Of a stretch of 6,171 bases of DNA, positions 5,342 to 6,171 are shown one piece after another. The stretch's first letter is position 1. Each line of letters starts with the position of its first letter. The translations under genes were made by a program, and so were the position numbers. Source of the DNA: Methanothrix sp. (GTDB taxonomy: Archaea; Halobacteriota; Methanosarcinia; Methanotrichales; Methanotrichaceae); contig JAAZNX010000020.1 of the NCBI GenBank assembly GCA_012798025.1, forward strand, positions 1 to 6,171. Direction: 5' to 3'. Under the pieces are notes generated by a model. The model had not been told where the DNA came from, ran no database searches, and saw nothing but the letters and a program-made list of their open reading frames with translations.

Positions 5342-5451
5342 CTCACCGCAACCCTTTCCAGTATGATCTTCGTCGTCACTTCAGAAGAGGAGTCCGGCCT
5401 GGCAGTTTGGCCGGAGCCCGACGACAGGTAGACGACGGTAAAGGAGGTCAA
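5338..5451 (-). CDS. Possible small leader ORF (37 aa) overlapping the next gene by ATGA
   Basis: The frame opens with TTG at 5451, directly after an in-frame TGA, and encodes 37 residues, including FTVVYLSSGSGQT (4-16) and EVTTKIILERVAVR (24-37). It ends with TGA at 5340-5338 inside an ATGA shared with the next gene. Codon choice (CTG, GTC, GGC, ATC, AGG) resembles that of the neighbouring genes. A TATA-like TTATTACAT at 5497-5489 would start RNA near 5466, 15 bases before the TTG. Against it: no well-spaced ribosome binding site, a rare start codon, and short length. It could instead be the 5' part of the 5063-5341 gene, separated by a frameshift. Confidence 0.3.
   Translation of the reverse strand: MTSFTVVYLSSGSGQTARPDSSSEVTTKIILERVAVR
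5393..5415. repeat. GC-rich hairpin inside the leader ORF
   Basis: TCCGGCC (5393-5399) and GGCCGGA (5409-5415) form 7 perfect GC-rich pairs around a 9-nt loop. In the minus-strand transcript it lies 52-74 bases before the ATG at 5341, within the short upstream frame. It could influence translation or simply reflect coding sequence. Confidence 0.35.
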
Positions 5452-5488
5452 TCACTTTCTGTCGCTATTTCGAAGAATAGGTCTTACT

Positions 5489-5518
5489 ATGTAATAAATG
5501 TTTTGATAGATGTAATAA
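5489..5518. repeat. 9-bp direct repeat with 21-bp period in an AT-rich promoter region
   Basis: ATGTAATAA occurs at 5489-5497 and at 5510-5518, start to start 21 bp, about two DNA helix turns. On the minus strand both read TTATTACAT and could be tandem TATA elements or regulator half-sites for the small gene(s) at 5063-5451. The segment also directly follows the stop of the kinase gene (5545), where its T-rich minus strand could help end transcription. Confidence 0.4.
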
Positions 5519-5544
5519 TAAAATGGCGCTAGAGGTTGCTAAAA

Positions 5545-6171
5545 TCATCGTCCGTCACATATATTTCCTAGCCACCTGGCGAGCATCTCCGCCAGTTCGC
5601 CTGGCAAAACCGGCTTTGCGATGAAGTCATCCATTCCTGCCTGAATACACTTCTCCTTGTCACCTTTCAATGTCGAGGCTGTCATGGCTATGATGGGGAC
5701 GTGCGGATTGAGCACCTTCGATTCCTTCTGGCGGATACAGCGCGTTGCCTCAAAGCCATCCTTATCTGGCATTTGGCAGTCCATCAAGACCAGATCGTAG
5801 GGGACTTTCTGGAGTGCGACGATCGCCTCCTGGCCGGTGGCCACCAAATCCGCCTGAATGCCCATCTTATTCAGCATGGCTTGCGCTACTTTTTGGTTTA
5901 TTGCATTGTCCTCAGCCACAAGAATTCGGATCTTATGTTTGATCTTTTCCGAAATGGCGTTCCATGCAGCGGAACTCTTTATGGCTCGCCTATCAAATCG
6001 GTCGCCTTGGTGGGGCGATGGCGCATCTGAGGACTCAAAACGCGTGAGTTGCTTCTCGAAGACTGCTGTGAACCAGAAGGTTGAACCTTTGCCCTCCTCG
6101 CTCTCCACGCCGATCTTGCCACCCATCAATTCCACCAACTGCTTGGAAATGGCCAGCCCCAGGCCGGTTCC
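5545..6171 (-). CDS. Hybrid sensor histidine kinase, C-terminal part with receiver domain (partial, 5' end outside window)
   Basis: Read leftward from 6171 the frame is open at once and gives 208 visible residues. The first about 35 are the end of a histidine-kinase ATPase domain: [20 protein letters not shown] (G2 box) and [16 protein letters not shown] polar linker (about 40-77) follows, then a complete receiver domain (about 80-202): acidic pair Glu87/Asp88 in [13 protein letters not shown], phosphoacceptor Asp131 in [18 protein letters not shown], Thr164 in AMTAS, and Lys186 in FIAKPV. All key residues are intact. The protein should autophosphorylate on a His upstream (not visible) and pass phosphate to its own Asp131. 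No HPt domain follows, so a separate phosphotransfer partner would be needed for output beyond this receiver. This architecture is bacterial in origin and common in Methanomicrobia. Nothing in the window indicates its signal. Confidence 0.93.
   Translation of the reverse strand, partial: GTGLGLAISKQLVELMGGKIGVESEEGKGSTFWFTAVFEKQLTRFESSDAPSPHQGDRFDRRAIKSSAAWNAISEKIKHKIRILVAEDNAINQKVAQAMLNKMGIQADLVATGQEAIVALQKVPYDLVLMDCQMPDKDGFEATRCIRQKESKVLNPHVPIIAMTASTLKGDKEKCIQAGMDDFIAKPVLPGELAEMLARWLGNICDGR

Noticed and set aside
5381..5383. In-frame TGA (minus strand) between a GTG-started frame from 5455 and the 92-residue gene, which could suggest stop-codon readthrough.
   Set aside because: No recoding signal such as a SECIS or PYLIS-type element is recognisable, the stop is TGA rather than TAG, and the other frame over this stretch looks more like coding sequence.
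5440..5448. AAAGGAGGT on the plus strand, a near-perfect Shine-Dalgarno sequence.
   Set aside because: No ATG, GTG or TTG follows at a usable distance; the next 20 bases hold no start codon. It is probably coincidental on this strand.

Overview
The window looks archaeal, most likely a methanogen of the class Methanomicrobia; a Methanothrix-like organism is my guess from overall protein style and not a proven assignment. Four things point to archaea: a CDP-archaeol synthase; the archaeal-type thiolase / HMG-CoA synthase / DUF35 gene trio that opens the mevalonate pathway; a tRNA-Gly gene whose 19-nt intron sits in a textbook bulge-helix-bulge; and TATA boxes placed 25-30 bp before genes. A C-terminal part of a bacterial-style hybrid histidine kinase at the right edge fits Methanomicrobia, which carry many of these.

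Layout. Positions 1-36 (minus) hold the first 12 codons of a gene that leaves the window, behind a strong ribosome binding site and a 154-bp promoter region. Positions 191-748 (minus) encode CDP-archaeol synthase (carS). A tRNA-Gly(UCC) with an intron follows at 861-951 (plus). A compact plus-strand operon fills 1033-4365: an HTH regulator, HMG-CoA synthase (TTG start), acetoacetyl-CoA thiolase, and a zinc-ribbon/OB-fold DUF35 protein, with junctions of +6, -4 and +1 nt. A stand-alone Lrp/AsnC ligand-binding-domain protein (4378-4662, minus) converges on the operon with only 12 bp between the stop codons. Positions 4663-5062 contain no convincing gene but do hold a cluster of strong inverted repeats (4868-4983). 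A small unrecognised minus-strand gene (5063-5341) follows, preceded by a 37-codon reading frame that ends in an ATGA overlap with it. The hybrid kinase/receiver gene occupies 5545-6171 (minus) and is cut by the window edge.

How the genes work together. Thiolase condenses two acetyl-CoA to acetoacetyl-CoA, HMG-CoA synthase adds a third acetyl unit, and the DUF35 protein is known in a methanogen to hold the two enzymes in one complex that channels the intermediate. The product feeds the mevalonate pathway to isoprenoids, which become the ether-linked chains of archaeal lipids. CarS acts later in the same lipid pathway by activating the diether lipid with CTP. The window therefore places an early and a late step of membrane lipid synthesis about 1 kb apart, and the operon's first gene is a likely regulator of the early steps.

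I see no CRISPR array, insertion sequence, integrase or rRNA. No clearly new multi-gene system is evident. The less-explained parts are the hairpin cluster at 4868-4983, the coupled or frameshifted small genes at 5063-5451, and the regulator that heads the mevalonate operon.
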